A stretch of DNA of 64,000 bases from Polydactylus sextarius (taxonomy: Eukaryota > Chordata > Actinopteri > Polynemidae). The stretch is taken from positions 23,314,598-23,378,597 of the forward strand of contig CM028907.1 of NCBI GenBank assembly GCA_016801845.1, in the 5' to 3' direction. The notes beneath the pieces are model-generated. The model did not search any database, was not told where the DNA came from, and saw only the letters and a program-made list of their open reading frames with translations. This document shows positions 25,618 through 39,370 of this stretch, one piece after another. Position numbers and translations under genes: made by a program. Within the stretch, counting starts at the first letter, position 1. Each line of letters starts with the position of its first letter.

Positions 25618-27259
25618 ACTGACTAATTAAAGTGGAGGGCGAGTGTCCGGGTGAAACGTCACACTGCTCTTCTCTCTCCTTTGTCGTCTTTAAAGTGGCC
25701 GGAGAAGTGTTAATAATTTGACCCCTGCAAAGTGTCTCTTAAGTGAAGGGGAGGGGGGGGGGGGTCGTTTGAAGACTGACCCTCCCCTCTTGTTTCTTGT
25801 CTCCCCCTTCTCCTCCTCCTCCTCTTCCCTTTCTTCTGATTCTCTCCTCTGTTGTCTTCTTCTTCTTCTATCCTCTTTCATGCTCCGCGGCCTCAGCTCC
25901 TCCTTTTCAATCTGCTCGGCTCAGCGGTCGACTCTCACAGGACGAACCAACTGGAACTGTTGCTGTTCCTCTCATGTATGGGTGAGGGGGTGAGGGCGTG
26001 AGGTGGGAGGCGACATGGGGGAGAAGTTGAGCTCTCCTTCCGCTCAACGTTCCTTTATACACATTCTTTTTCTTCCATTTCTTTTCTCTCCGTTCCTCTG
26101 ATGACTTTGATTTCAACAGTGTTCGCTTGTGATTGTAAATTTGAAACAAAACTTTTTAAATGTTGCAAAAAGGAAAATGTAAACTTGTTGCGTTTCCATC
26201 ATTTTGAGTAATTTAACTCAACTGTATTGTGTCAACAGAAAGTGGAGGTAGAGGCAACTTTATACATGAACAAACAAGTATGTTTATCAAAAAGAAGACT
26301 CGCCTTAGACATCTACAAGATGAAAACCTTCTATAAATAAAAAACAGCTGTCGAAACATTCAGATTGACAGTTTGTAACCAGTGGTATTGTCAGGAGGTG
26401 GGGTATACAGGCGTTTTCTTTTAATGAACAGATCTGAAGATATTGAAGTTGCAAACTTGAAACAAAACAAGCTGTTTCCCAAAAAGACAGACATCTATGA
26501 GAAAGATGACTTCAGGAACAGCTGATCAGTCGTGTGACTCAAATGTTTGGTTCAACAGTTATTCAGAAGATCCTGGTCTATGAAAGTCTGGTCAAACCAA
26601 AGGTCTCTAGACAGGACTCTCTAGCCTTTGGGAACATGCTCATCTACAAGTCAATCAGATGTTGGTCTGACGTGGAAAACTCTTTAGTACAAACTCAGTG
26701 TCTTCACTGGATCAAGCGAAGACAATTGAACAAAAAGACAAACCTTAGTCTGAACTTTTAGTTGTGAAAACATCCGCGGACTCATTTACTTATTCTTTAC
26801 AGATGATGATGAAAAGGTTGTGAAACACTCTTTTGGTGTCCACTGGTAGATTGTCTGATAATATTCAGATACATTTATAACATTTTGTTTTTACAAAAAC
26901 GGAGGAAAGAAAACACTAACAGCTCCACCCTCTGCAGGCGGTGAAGCAGCAGCAGCAGTCGTCTGGTTGTTTGCTGCCAAAAATGGATTTAAGTCAGTTG
27001 CCAGTCTGGATGAGGAGCTGGGTTCTCCTCCTCTTCTGTTATCCCCCTGGACCAGATCCTGTTTGCCCTGGGAAGTCTGGGGGGTGGAGGGCAGTATAGT
27101 GATGAAGATGGTGGTATTTGGGGGTAGGTGGTTAGATCTTTGCCAGGTCTGTTTCTGTCCACATCAGGCTACACCTGCCCTCCCTCCGTCCAAAAATGAA
27201 TAAAAAAAAAACAACTCAGACCCAGAGCTGTGTCTGGGGCAGCAGCTGCCACCGGCCGG

Positions 27260-27510
27260 GGGTCCAAGTCTCCGGACCGGCTGAGGTCGCCTCGCCTCCG
27301 TGCCACGCCGGCTTATTTATCTTCACAGGATGCAACACCTGTCCGAGCCCCCGCCCCAGCTGGACAGTACCGCTGCTGACCGATATCAATAGAGGATTTG
27401 GAGTTTCATCACAAATCTCCTAGCAACCGCCGCTGGCACCATAATGGAGGAACAAGCTGTGTGAAAATAATGTGCAATGTGCACGGCATCATGGGTAAAG
27501 GAAATCACAG
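27260..27510. promoter_or_regulatory. Candidate conserved non-coding element
   Basis: A GC-richer, non-repetitive block containing GGCTTATTTATC, CGATATCAATAG and CACCATAATGG. No gene recognised. Confidence 0.3.
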
Positions 27511-27732
27511 ACAGCACCTTTTAGATTTTAGTTGGAATCAGAAATATCAATTTCAGAAGATTTCAGCCTTTGACACGTTGATCACAAATCTGAGCTGCCA
27601 GTTAGTAGTAGTCAACTTTAAGCCCCGCCCCAATAACTTAGCGTCAAATACTTGACATGTGAAGATCTGTTGGACTTTATTTCAGATAGAAGACATAAAA
27701 TGTGAGCTAAAATTATTAGTAGTTTGTGATAG

Positions 27733-27960
27733 TGAGTATGTTTACAGGCACAGCTTTTATCCGACAATAGGCCGAAGCGAACACCTCATGTATCCACGCC
27801 GTCCGATCAGATTCGGCTCAAGTGATTGAAATTTGAATCAGATTGAGAGAGGTAGTGAACACCTTTTGATCAGATCGTTGGAGCACATGTCTTGTTACCG
27901 CGCATGTGTGCCGTATGTGGGGGTTGTGAGTAATGACGTGGGTGAGTCCCCATGAAGAAG
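27733..27960. mobile_element. Possible non-autonomous DNA transposon (MITE-like)
   Basis: Starts AGTATGTTTACAGGCACAG and holds repeated CCGAC/GATCAGATTCGG words. This is typical of short fish elements that begin GTATGTTTACATGCACA and contain AATCCGATT repeats. The right end is not clear. Confidence 0.4.
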
Positions 27961-28059
27961 TCAACAGCATGGCAGTGCCTAGCAGAAAGAAATGTATCTT
28001 CCCCTACTGTTCTGATGGTGAATTGCTTTACAACAACCGCGTTTATGTACGGCTACCCT

Positions 28060-28215
28060 ACAAGCTAAGGTATCAAATTAGCTAAGTGGGCCGAGGTGCC
28101 TAAATAAGATAAGTCAGCTGAAGTAGCTAACTTAGCTGAAATAAATTACCTAATGTATCAAAATTAGCTAAGCTATCCAAGTTAGTTAAATTAGCTTAGG
28201 TGGCTAAAAATGTGG
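28060..28215. repeat. GCTAA-type repeat
   Basis: Units such as AAGTAGCTAACTTAGCTGAA, imperfectly repeated, of the same family as 3196-3640. Confidence 0.5.
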
Positions 28216-29029
28216 CTAAATTGCATACAAATCCAAAGCAAAGATGCAAAAATGCATGAATTTTCTGTATAAAGCTCACAGAAAAGTCAAAGAAGTAGTA
28301 GGACTGCCATGTAAGTTCTGAAAATATGGATTTTTATTTTGTTTTTTATCAGATATTAAGTTGTTCTTTACTATGAGCCAAGTTAGCACTAGCACTAGCA
28401 CCAGCAGCAGCTTTCATGAAGGAGCGCTCCCATTGTCCCATAGTGCTCCCAATATTTACAGACTGTATATCAGTCCTGTGGTAAGTAAGTAAGTAGCATG
28501 AGGCTTTGTGCTTCTTCTGAAAAGCTTTAATCTCACTGAAAACAAATAAAATGTTAATACACACAATAAAATGCAAAAAAGGGGCTAGCATTAGCTCATG
28601 CTAGCTCTGTATTAGCTGATCATTAGCTGAGCAGATGTTTGGGTAATTTACTGAACCTATAATCAATGAGAGAGAAATGGTGATTTGTTAAAGATGACGT
28701 TCCAGTCTATGAATTGATTTTAGAAATGTTTACAGCCACTGTTAGCATGAGCACCAACATGGCCGCCAGTAGAGGTACGCTACACACCAAAAAGCCTGTT
28801 TGTTTTGCTTTTATTGACTTTAACTTGATGTCAGAGTGATATGTTTATTTATTTAATTACTTACAGAATCAAAGATTTCAAACGTTTTTTGTGTGATTAT
28901 AATTTGTAATTTTTTCTCCCTGTTTGTCCTCGGTGGATCTCCTCTACTTTTTCATTAAAAATGTATTTTTTAACCCATTTTCCCAAGAACCATTTGGAAT
29001 TTAAAGTCCTCTATAATTGGTCCTATATT

Positions 29030-29320
29030 TCCCCGTCCTGCCACGGCTGTGCTTATCAGCGAGGGGTAAGAATTAAGACCACATAGGGGAAACCAAATAA
29101 CATTTTTTAAAAGCTGGGAGACGTAAGTAGAAAATTGGCTTAGCGTGCAGATAGCGAAGTCAACAATGGGAACATATATCCCGGCTCGGAGTGATTGAAG
29201 TCGCTGTCTTTCTGATGAACAAAGTGTTTGATTTTCAGCACGGCTCTTACATAAACTGCTAACTTGATTTCACACCCGGGATCTGAGGGTGACAACAAAC
29301 ACTTTAATTAGAGGAAGATG
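29030..29320. promoter_or_regulatory. Candidate conserved non-coding element
   Basis: A non-repetitive block with CTTATCAGCG, AACAAAGTGTTTGATTT and CACTTTAATTAGAGG (SOX- and homeodomain-type words). Confidence 0.35.
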
Positions 29321-29889
29321 ATGCGGAGAAGGAGGGGGGAGGAAGGTGATAGACGGGAGCAAATCCCCAGCACGCTCCACAGACACACTAAATATACAGC
29401 CAGCAAAGCCAAGAATAATAATAATAATAATAATTTTTTCACCTACTTTTCATATCTTATTATTTTTCTGTTCATTCTCCAGCCTGGAATTGTGAATATT
29501 TTTGCATAAGTTAAAACTGCATTCAAACCTCAAACCTACGTTGTTCATCTGCATCATTGAATAATTTGATCAGTTTTTAAAAAGCATGCACAAGGAAAGT
29601 TTGTTTCTGTTGCTGAATGTCTGTTTAACATTTTATATAAAACTGACTTTTACTCAGTACTTTTTCATTACTGCAGAAGTACATGATGTAAAAGACTTCT
29701 TCCTGCTTCTTTTTATTAAATATTTGTTTTAAATCTTTTTCATGCTAAACACAGTTTGAACTGTGTTTAATGTCTTTTCTCCACATCACCACTGATCCAG
29801 GAAGATTTCTCTGATGTCTCAGCTTTGGTGAGAAAAGTTGGACTTTAGTTTATTAAAGTTCGTCTTCATGGCGTCTCACTGAATTTGAT

Positions 29890-30440
29890 TTAGTGACAAC
29901 GATCATATATCATTAGTACAATAAGTACTTTATTACTACTGTGAACATAGTGACCTGGTACTACAGTAATCATGTACTTCTACAGTAATGAAGTATAGTA
30001 AAGTAAAGTGTTTTTTTTTTTTTTTTTTTTTAATCTGTGGAATAAAAGTAAGTTTTTATATAAAATATTAAACTGAACTTTTATTATTTATGGTTTTTAA
30101 AAAAAACTGATCAAAGTTCAGCTTTAAAAAAACAACTATAAGTTCAATACTTTGTATTATCTTTTAGAAATATTAGTAAAAACACTACCACTGAACACGA
30201 CCACTTACCACTGAAGTCATGTGACTTGTTCTTCCAGTTGTTTGAAGTGTTTCAGTTTAAGATGCTGAGTCATTAAAACATGTTTTCAAAGTCAATAAAT
30301 GTTGTTTGTTCAAAGATTTTGTCACTAATATATTTTATATAGTAAACTGAACTTTAACTGAAGGAGTAGTACTGCTGAGAGTATTTACTGAAGTACTTTG
30401 AAGTACTACAGAGGAGGACATGTAGTTACACTTTGTATTT
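29890..30440 (+). repeat. AGTACTTTACT-type dispersed repeat, copy 2
   Basis: Has GTGAACATAGTGACCTGGTA, ATCATGTACTT, an oligo-T run and GTACTACAGAGGAGGACATG, paralleling 24540-24925 some 5.3 kb upstream. Confidence 0.55.
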
Positions 30441-30679
30441 TTGTGTTATATTATATTATTATTATTATTTTTATTTTTAACACACTCTGATAAGAGTGTG
30501 TTAAACTGATATACTCTGATATATACTGATATACACTGATAAGATACTCATGTACTTAAATTGTATTTTTAGTTCATTTATGTGTTTTCACATTGATGTA
30601 AAAGAAGAAAGAGAAAGTGCATGAATAAGACAAGAACTAATCACCACAAATGATAAACGTGACAATCGAGGCCTCCGCT

Positions 30680-31060
30680 TTTCTCTAAAACCTTCAAAAC
30701 AAATGCCTCCTCCGCTCTCACTTCAGTTTGGTCTTTATTGGTCAGCGAATAATCAAAGCTCTTTTTTTCTCTTCTGGAGCGGATTAGAAAGGCGAAGCTT
30801 AGCTCGCTACCGGACCAGACGGGGAGGGGGGTTAGGGGGTCTCCTTATCAGCGCTGTGCTGCTGGATGCAGCTCCGCTACAGGACAGATTGCTTTCACTG
30901 TCGCCCCGAGAAGAACAAAGACCCCGCCGCCATCGCCGCCATAATGCCCCGGCTCTGCTGCAACACCTTTATGTATTCATTAGGATGAGCAGTGAGATCA
31001 TGCTCCTCTTTTCATACATCTGTCTGGCCTCCATTAGAACAGGGTTAATTTCTTCTGTGT
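30680..31060. promoter_or_regulatory. Candidate conserved non-coding element, strongest of the set by eye
   Basis: About 380 bp, GC-richer than its surroundings, with CTTTATTGGTCAGCG, GGATTA (about 30781-30786), CTTATCAGCGC, AGAACAAAGACC, CGCCATAATGCC and TTCATTAGGATG. A 119-codon frame runs through it but has no family features. Confidence 0.4.
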
Positions 31061-31670
31061 GACCTGTGAACACATTTATAGATACATGAGCTGAGAGTGT
31101 CGACGTAGATGAGAACCTCACAGACTTCTGTTGTGTACGTTGAACAAAACCTGGAGGATTTGTTCAGAAACTCATCAATAAAAAGTCTCAGATGATGTAG
31201 ATATGACAGGGACGTGAATACATAAAAGACGTTAATCTGGAAACTCATCACTGGTTACAATGTCTAAGGACCGTTGGTTCAGATACATCTAAAAGACTTT
31301 TGTAGACGGGACCTTCTGAATTTGAAGAAAACCACTGAAACACCATTTCAGAATAAGTTCTGACAAAATGAACATTCAAGTCACATGACTGATCAACTTT
31401 TTATCCCTTTATAAAAGAGGAAACTGTTTCCTGAAGCTGTATTTCTTGTAGACTTTCTTCTTCGTCTTCTTTTTGGTAAATACTTTGGTTTGTTTTGGGT
31501 TCACAACCTTTACTTCTCATTAGGTGTAAAGTCGCCTGTATTATTGTTTTCTCTTTGTTTTTTCTGTTTCTGTCTCAACCAATCTTTTTTTTTTTGTTCA
31601 TGTGGAGTCTGTGCATTTGGACAGAGCTGTTATTTATTATATAATTATTTATTATATAATTTTAAAATTA

Positions 31671-31860
31671 TTTTATTTTGAAAGGTCACCAGCTGCTAAT
31701 CAGCCAGCCTTGTCTTGTCTTGTCTCGACTCCAGCTCCAAGTCTCAACCAGTTTTATCTGTTGTCAAAGGATAATGTTTTTAATAACATGGGAGACGTGG
31801 GATCAGATCAGACTCATTGAGACCTGATCCAGGACTCATGGACCTGACCCTGGATCAGAG
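31671..31860. repeat. Solo arm related to the mdh1-intron inverted-repeat element
   Basis: Starts TTATTTTGAAAGGTCA, has TTTTATCTGTTGTCAAA in the middle and ends GAGACCTGATCCAGGACT, matching the order of blocks in the 52770-52975 arm. Only one arm is seen, so this is a solo or truncated copy. Confidence 0.55.
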
Positions 31861-32906
31861 TCTGAACACAGACATGGTAACAAATCGTTGGCTTCTAAAC
31901 GATGGTGACAAACGTCAGGTCAAAAGGTCAAAGTGTCAATGAGAGGGAAGTGAAACGTGATCCGACTGTGTCACAAAGCGAACTGAGTTTTGTTGTTTCA
32001 CTTTTCACTTGCAACAGAAATTAATTTGAAAGTGACTAAGGCACATTGTTGAATCTATTGTGTGAGTGTGAACAATACAAAGAGGAAACCTCTGCTCACA
32101 GTTGGACTGTAACTGCGTTCGCTGGCGGCCATGTTGATGCTCCTGACATCTAACCCCAATTTGCGTCACAGTAATTCCAGTTTTAAATTACATCTCTTTC
32201 TCCTCGTCACTGCTTCACTCGCTCTCTCTGTCTCTCTCTCTCACTATATTTCTTGTCCCTGTGGGGATTTTTGGGGGCTCGCTTCTTTACGGAGAAAAGA
32301 AAAAAGGCCTAAATTAAAAGCGACATAAAGGAGCAAGGAGCCCTGAGGAGGCGTTGTGACGTGGCGAAGGGTGGACAGAGCGGCGCCACACCTCGTCAGA
32401 CACACACACACACACACACACACGTCGCCACTCAGCTGACTTCCCTGGATTCACCTCACGTGATGCCGCAGGTGAAATTAACTGCCAGTTGACCCGAATG
32501 CAAGAGTAGACACTGACACTGGTGAGTCTTGACCAATATTTCAATATTACCATTAAGACATTAAAGGGTCAATTCACCCTAATTACAATTTCTTAAAATA
32601 TTTTTTCTGTAGTTTTTTGTGCCTCAGTTTTAAATTGAATTTAATTTTAAATGAATTTAAAATATTATATTATATTACATATAAAAAAAATATCTTATTT
32701 TTTTCATGTAATATTTAATTATTAGGTGAAAGTAACAGCAGTTTGACCCGAGTGTAAGAATCAACGCTGGTTAGTCTTATCTAACATTTAATATTTACAT
32801 CGTGGTAATGACATTAAAGAGTCAATTTGCTGTTATATAAAATATAATTTTGTTTTTTGTTGATCACTTTTGTGTCATGACAAAATTTTAATTTCAATTG
32901 TGAAAA

Positions 32907-32908
<2 letters not shown>

Positions 32909-32946
<38 letters not shown>
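32909..32946. repeat. (ATT)n microsatellite
   Basis: About 12 perfect units. Smaller arrays nearby are (AC)n at 32399-32424 and (TA)n at 33570-33594. Confidence 0.9.
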
Positions 32947-33217
32947 TGAATTTTATAATTAAACTAAAATTTTCATGTTAAAGTCAATTTTAAAATGTTA
33001 TATTTTTATGAGTATTATGGTTTTATTTAGCCACAGTTTGACCTGAGCACAAGTGTTGACGCTGACGTTGGTGAGTACATAAAGACATTAAATGGTTACA
33101 ATTAAACATTAAATAGTTCACATTTCTAAAATGTTATGCTTCAGTTTTGTGTCATGACACCTTATTTATTTTTCCAGAGGGAGAAATACAGATTTTATTT
33201 TAATTATATTCTAATTT

Positions 33218-33263
33218 CCATCCAGCCATTTTCTACGTGTTTTTCCTGCACTCAGGGTTATGG
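33218..33263 (-). mobile_element. 3'-end fragment of the same V-SINE-like family
   Basis: Reads CCATCCAGCCATTTTCTAC, then CACTCAGGGTTATGG on the + strand, the reverse complement of the tail of the element at 22250-22600. It is 5'-truncated. Confidence 0.6.
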
Positions 33264-33766
33264 TATATTTTAATTAATTAATTAATAATATTCTATTTAT
33301 TTGAAATGATAGCTTATTATTTGCTCAAAGTAAAGTGACTGTAAGTGAGCCCTGAGGGAAACTGAAACTGAATCTTTTAATGTTTGTTCCTTAAATGCTA
33401 AGATTTATCTCCTTCATACTTGCAGTGCAGATGATTCATGATTCATTCTGGTGTGAAAACTTCAGGAAAAAAAATTAAATTTGAGAGCACTTGAAGTATC
33501 GCGGAGGCTGCACCAGCATCTGGGCCCGAATGGCACCATCACATGCATCATACTGTGTTTTAATGTGTTTTATATATATATATATATATATATATGGTAA
33601 TACATCCTATAAAACTTTCACGGGTCTGTTGTGAAACAGTCTGACAACAGTCTCATGACGGGGATCTGAATCAGCCAATCAGATGGAGCCGCTTGGTTCT
33701 TGCTGTCGCTACTTCCTGGACTCGGCCCCGCCCAGGACAACTGAAACCAGAGCAGAGACACAACGT

Positions 33767-33828
33767 GGACAAGGACGAGGACGAGGATGAGGAGGATGAG
33801 GACTAGGACGAGGACGAGGACGAGGACG
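33767..33828. repeat. GACGAG hexamer repeat
   Basis: Imperfect GACGAG/GATGAG units, about ten. A strongly strand-asymmetric purine tract. Confidence 0.85.
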
Positions 33829-36539
33829 GTCTGTGTCTGTGAGACTGAATCAGAGAAAAGATCTGATGGAAAACTACCTAACCTTGATAACAGACAAGCG
33901 TCCGCTGATTAGAGTCAATCTAGATCCTACTCAGGTGTTAGACATGTTAGAAACATCGACCTGAAGCAACAACAACAGGTGAAACAATAACTAACTGACG
34001 AGATTAAATAAAATCAGGACACGTTTGATAAAACACGTTTGAAAAAGAAACATTTATTTTAAAAAGTTTGCCTGTCAGGAATAAAGTCAGCTAAAATGTC
34101 GATGCAAAACAAAAATAATAATCTTCTCATTAATTTTAGCTTCATTTTTGAGACTTTGACTCTAATCTGGACAAAACACATCTTCTCATCTTCTTCCTCA
34201 TTGGTTTTGGATTAATTCTGAACATGATGAGTTTGTTTTCAACAGGTAAAAATGAACAAATCTTCCTCTTTTCTTTTTTTAAGTTTGTTTTTTTTAATGT
34301 GAGGCCCTTATGTTCTGTTGAAATTAAATCTGGGCCAAATGTGAAAAGTTAAATTATTTCAAGATGATTTTAGATGCCAGTGTTTCATATATTCATCATT
34401 CTAGTAATTATATTTTCAAATGAAGATGGAACAAAATTTCAACACTTGACGTCCGCTGTAAGTCAATAAATCAGCTCTGACTAGAGCTAGACTATTCTCT
34501 TTTTCTGCATCAAGCGTTTTTATTCAAGTAGTGACAGGACGGCGCCCGTTCCCAGATTCATGCCATGCCACCACTATGGTCCTTAACCGTGGTTTTTAGG
34601 ATAAAAGTGTCCACAGGACGACAGATGTCGCGTCGCCGCTCGTGCCTGGAGTGTGTGTTTCTGATCAGCAGATGGACAAACTCTCCTAAAAATCTGCTTC
34701 TCCTGTGCGTGGAATCGTCGATGACAGAGAGAGCACATCTGCTGGACAACATGGCCGCAGGACAAGAGGTGACATGACAGGGGCGTAGGGCGTGTCGGTA
34801 ACGTATGTCGAGATGACGAGACTTTAAAAAGGTCACGTGACGACTAAAAAAATGAAACAGACATGAAGACATGAAAATGTGAAACCATGTGGTATGGGAG
34901 CAACTCCTGTCCCCGAGGACGAGGGCAGAGTTGAAGGGTTGAAAAGTTCATCCATAGGGGAGAAGAAAGGTGAGCGAGCCAGTCATGCAAAAATCTGACA
35001 TGAAGACAGGACAACCGGGGGGGCGGGATTAGCCGGGGCTAAGGTGACAGAGGACAAATAATAGGCAGCACAAAAGTATTTTTCACAGAGTAAACTGAGA
35101 TGGTTTATGTTTCTTTTGGGCTGAGTAATCATTTCCAGACACTGGTTTAGAAAGAATGAAAGAATTTAGTGACTTTAGAGCTAAAGTCATGTTTCGTTTA
35201 TGTTCCTGATCGAAAATGTAGTTTTCCTGTGGAAAAAACATCGAGAAGCATAAATAAGAATAAAAAAACAAAAACATTTACTTATTTATTTTGATGTAAA
35301 ACCATAAAAACAACTAGTGAAGCTCTTGTTGATGCAGTGACAGATGAGGGTGGAAGAAATCTACAGTTTTATCACGAAAAAGTAGAAATACACACAATTT
35401 CAATATCTACAAAGGTTTATGTTAATACTCAACACTATATGTACACTATGCTAATACACTAATTCATAGTCAAAATTACTAAATTAAAATGGGAAATTTC
35501 ACTAAAATGTGGGTTGTCCCATTTTATTTTCAAGTATCTTCCTATAACAGATAAATTGGTATCATCGGCGTACACGTTAACTTAAATGGAAACTTTTTTA
35601 AAAGACAAATAAAACCAATGCTACAAATCAACAAACAAGCTTTAATATTTATTTTAACATATTTAGAATATGAATATCAGCCCAGATATCTATATCAGGA
35701 TTTATTTACCTTCAGTTTTATATATCTAATTTTGAAAATCCCCATTAAACCCCCAAAACACCCAGGATGGGTCATCTGGTTAAAATGATGGTCTAGGTTT
35801 TATTAGGTGGATATAATAAAATGAATTACTTTAGTTTGTTATGAAATAAAGCCAAAACAACTGGATGTGAATCCCCCCCTAATGGCTGGTGGCAGTGACA
35901 GTATTGAGACTGTCACTGCCAGTGACAGTATTGGGCTTGGACAGTATTGGGACAGTATTGGGCTGTGGTAGGGCTTGGTCCAAAGTACAACATCAAAGTT
36001 CACGTCAAATAAATGTTTCTGTCAGTTTAGGTCATTTTCTTTTTTGTAAAATTAAATCAATATGCAATAAATTGGTTCTCCATCAAATTTATGCAGTATA
36101 AACACTGAGATTTTCTTTTCTGCTTGTGTATCTGTGTCACACATGAACTTGCATCAGCTGTCAGAAGTTGAAGTGTTGTTGACCAGCGGTGCTTTGACTC
36201 ATCCGAACAGGACGGCCGATGTGATCTGAGGCGACAGACTGAGAATTCCTTGCATTGTTGTGTTCATCTGAGGTCAAATGGTCGTCCACATCCTCCACGA
36301 CTTCCCTTAGTGTCGCTCCTCTGTCTTTTTACCGTTAATTGCTAACGGGCGTCGTCTCTGGCCTTGCACCAGCACTTTAGGGCGTTTTCTATCAGCGTCT
36401 TTCCAGGCAGATGGTCGGGTAAGTGTGATTGGCAGCAGAAGTGGAAGAAGCAGCGACGGAGTGGATACAGTTGCCAGGGAGCGTGGTGATGGGGATAAGA
36501 GAGTGCGGTGAACGGGGAGGGGGGGGTGCGGTTGTGGGG

Positions 36540-37560
36540 CGTGACCGCTCTTAATTATCCCACAGGGCTGCCAAGTGTTGGCGCTCTGACAAGGTTTCTC
36601 TGAGTTTTGTTTTGGGTGGAGGTTTCCCACACCCACACTGATGTGTCTGAGCTGAGCTGAGTGTTCGTCAGCTGCCATGATGGTGTTCTCACCAAACACA
36701 ACAGTAAAGTAAAGGTAGGTAGCCAGCGCTTGCTATCAGAGCATCTGAATGGCCTCAGAGTTTTAATCCTCAGTTTAGTTGAGTTTCCCAGATCTTGCTC
36801 TGCAAATCCTTGCTGGAATGCGGCCGGCACATGTCAGGGCTGGGTGATGCAGCCCGCACGGCGGCCTGACGGTGCTCACAAACAAAGCCAACCACGTCTA
36901 GGATGAGATACCACAGTTGCAGTGCATACGCCCCAAAAACACACCAAAAATGGCAGACAGGTGTTGGGTTTATAGGGGAGAAGAGGAAGGAGATGGCGGC
37001 GGCCACAGTGATGGCGGCGGCAGCACGTAGACACTCGGCCGCCAGTCCCTCCCCTGCGTCTGCTATCTGGGTCACGCAAAGAGAACGACATAGAGATAAC
37101 CAGCCATCGCAGGTGAGATCACCGCCGCCAGGTTCAAACTGAGGTCGGGCGAAGCTCCCACAATACCTCTTTTTCTTATTTCCACATAAACATGCCAGCA
37201 TTGGCCATGCCCCCAAGAAAAACCGTCTTCGATGCAATCACACTTCTTTCTCTGTTGTCTGCGTTGTTGTTGTGCCGCTACACAAATGCCCAAAAATATT
37301 CATAATCCCCGCATTGTTATTTCGCAAGACATAACAAAGAAACGACAAGCTGCAGCGCCAATGCCAGACCAGCTCTGAAAGACAAAATGGCCACGGTCGA
37401 CTCAGACTTGTGGACCCATTTGTCCTTGTGAGTTCAGCGGAGCGGCGATGAAAAGCCAAAGCTCGTATCAAGCTCGGCGGTCAGAAAACTGCATTCTTCA
37501 CATTCCTCCTCCGACCTGACAACCTGAGCCGCTGAGAGACGACTTCACCGACAGCTGGAA
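36540..37560. promoter_or_regulatory. CpG-richer, non-repetitive block; candidate regulatory DNA
   Basis: Includes CTTAATTATCCC (36550-36561) and two YY1-like words, GAGATGGCGGCGGCC and GTGATGGCGGCGGC, near 36990-37020. A minus-strand frame of 155 codons (37237-36770) crosses it but looks like no known protein. It could also be an unrecognised exon or lncRNA promoter. Confidence 0.3.
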
Positions 37561-39049
37561 TTACTGCCAGCAAAGACTCATGGGAAAAATTATCATCAAC
37601 AACCTGCTCATCAACAGTGATAAGCCAAGTCTTATGCAGCTGTTGAACATGTTTTGAAATTAATATTCTAATGTTTCATGTCACTGAAAATATCAAATAT
37701 AAAATAAAATAATTTGAACCATGATCAAGTTTATCATGACAAGAGGTGCAGTCAAAGGAAGATGAATAAAAGATGCGTTATGTCATTTTAAGTTGTTACA
37801 TTTATTTGATGTGGTTATAATATGTTGTTTCTTCAGAGAAGACAAGAGCTTTTCAGTTAGCATGATAACACCTTAAATAAACAAGCAAAGAAGTCAACTC
37901 ACTCTTTTCTTTATTTACTTGTTTTTTATATATATATCTATAATAAGAATTGAAGATTTACTTCATAGATAGCAAGTTAGCATGCTAACTTTCCACTGTG
38001 AGTGAAGTGATTAAATTTGATAGTAAACGTGCAGCATTCCTACTAGACTGGTAGAAAATCAGCTGCAGTGGCTAGACAGACTACAGTTAGCTTGCTAGCA
38101 TGCTAATGCTAATAGGTGGTGTACTGCTTATAATACCGTACATTTCTTCACCTATATTTATGTCTTATGCAATTAAAAATGGCTATAACTTTATATGTAA
38201 TGTGAAAGCTGTGGCTACACAACTTTGGTGGTGATAGTTGTTTTCCCTCCATGTGATGCTACTTCTTCAAGCTGGACCTAGATGCCACATGGATGAACCA
38301 GGCCGGGTCTAACCAGTCAGCATGCTAACTTCAGTAGAAGCAAAGAAGTGATAAATATGAAAGCAAAAGAAGAATTAGCACTGATGTTGCTTTCCATCTC
38401 TGGAGAGTAAGAGGAAAGCGGCTTATGCTAACGTTTGTTCTTATAGCAAGAATTTATATAGCATCTTTAAACTGACTGTTCATTTTTTTTAACTTGTTAA
38501 GTAGTTTTAGGGGTAGGTCAAGGTTTACGTTCACAGTTCGATGTGCATAAGGGCTTACATCCATATCTGGTCAACATGTGGCAACAAAGATACTTAGCAA
38601 TGTACAACAAATGCACAGAAGAAGAAGAAGGTTGTAAAGTAGTAAAAGTAAAAGTAAGGCTATGTTTGATTCAAACTTTTAAGAAAAAATTTTGGGAAAT
38701 GGACAGGGAAATAAACCAAATATCAAGGATGTATTCTGTGTTTTATTTGTTTATTTGCTGTGTTTATTTGTTTTAGAAACTATGCTTCATGTCCTTGGAT
38801 CCAATAATATTGATTAAGACATCATGAATTAAAGATTGACACTGATACAGGAGCTACAGCAGCAGCTTTGAAATTCAACCTGTTTTCCAATTCAATATTA
38901 AAAATACAAGCCATGTGAGAAGAATATTTGTCATATTCTCTGTCTAATCCACTGCTCATCTTCAGAAAGTGCCTGTCAGTGAAGGAAGTAATCATGAACT
39001 CTTCTACATGTTCGTGTGTGTGTTGTACACGTATGCAACAGGTATGTGT

Positions 39050-39370
39050 GTGTGAGCGGCACAGTCCTCAGGCGTTTGTCGGTGACTGACAGCTAAAGCG
39101 GAGGGCAGGGAGGACAGACAATGCAGAGTAATGAGAGATGTGGTAAACAGGCTCGGCCATGTCTCCACAGCTAACGTGACATGTCAGCTCCACATCACAG
39201 CACTTTGTATACGCACCTGTCACCTGTCAAAACCTTGAGCAGAACTCAAGTGGGAAAGAGGCTCTCATTAGCATCAGCCGATGATTAAATATTTCCAACG
39301 TGTGACAGACAATTGTGTATGAAACACATGGCCAAGCGCTTGTGTGTTCTCTGGATTAACACTGATTGGA
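39050..39370. promoter_or_regulatory. Candidate conserved non-coding element
   Basis: A complex block with CACCTGTCACCTGTC (E-box/ZEB-type), CTCATTAGCATCAGCC, GATGATTAAAT and TCTGGATTAACAC. Confidence 0.35.

Larger units (their letters stand above)
31861..36539. other. Intergenic, repeats only
   Basis: AC, ATT, TA and GACGAG arrays and a SINE tail fragment. GTTTGACCNGAG-like words recur near 32490, 32735 and 33030 at about 250-300 bp spacing, a possible long tandem repeat. No gene seen. Confidence 0.5.

Noticed and set aside
36770..37237. 155-codon minus-strand frame
   Set aside because: No recognisable domain; GC-rich DNA gives long frames by chance. Kept only as a candidate regulatory block.
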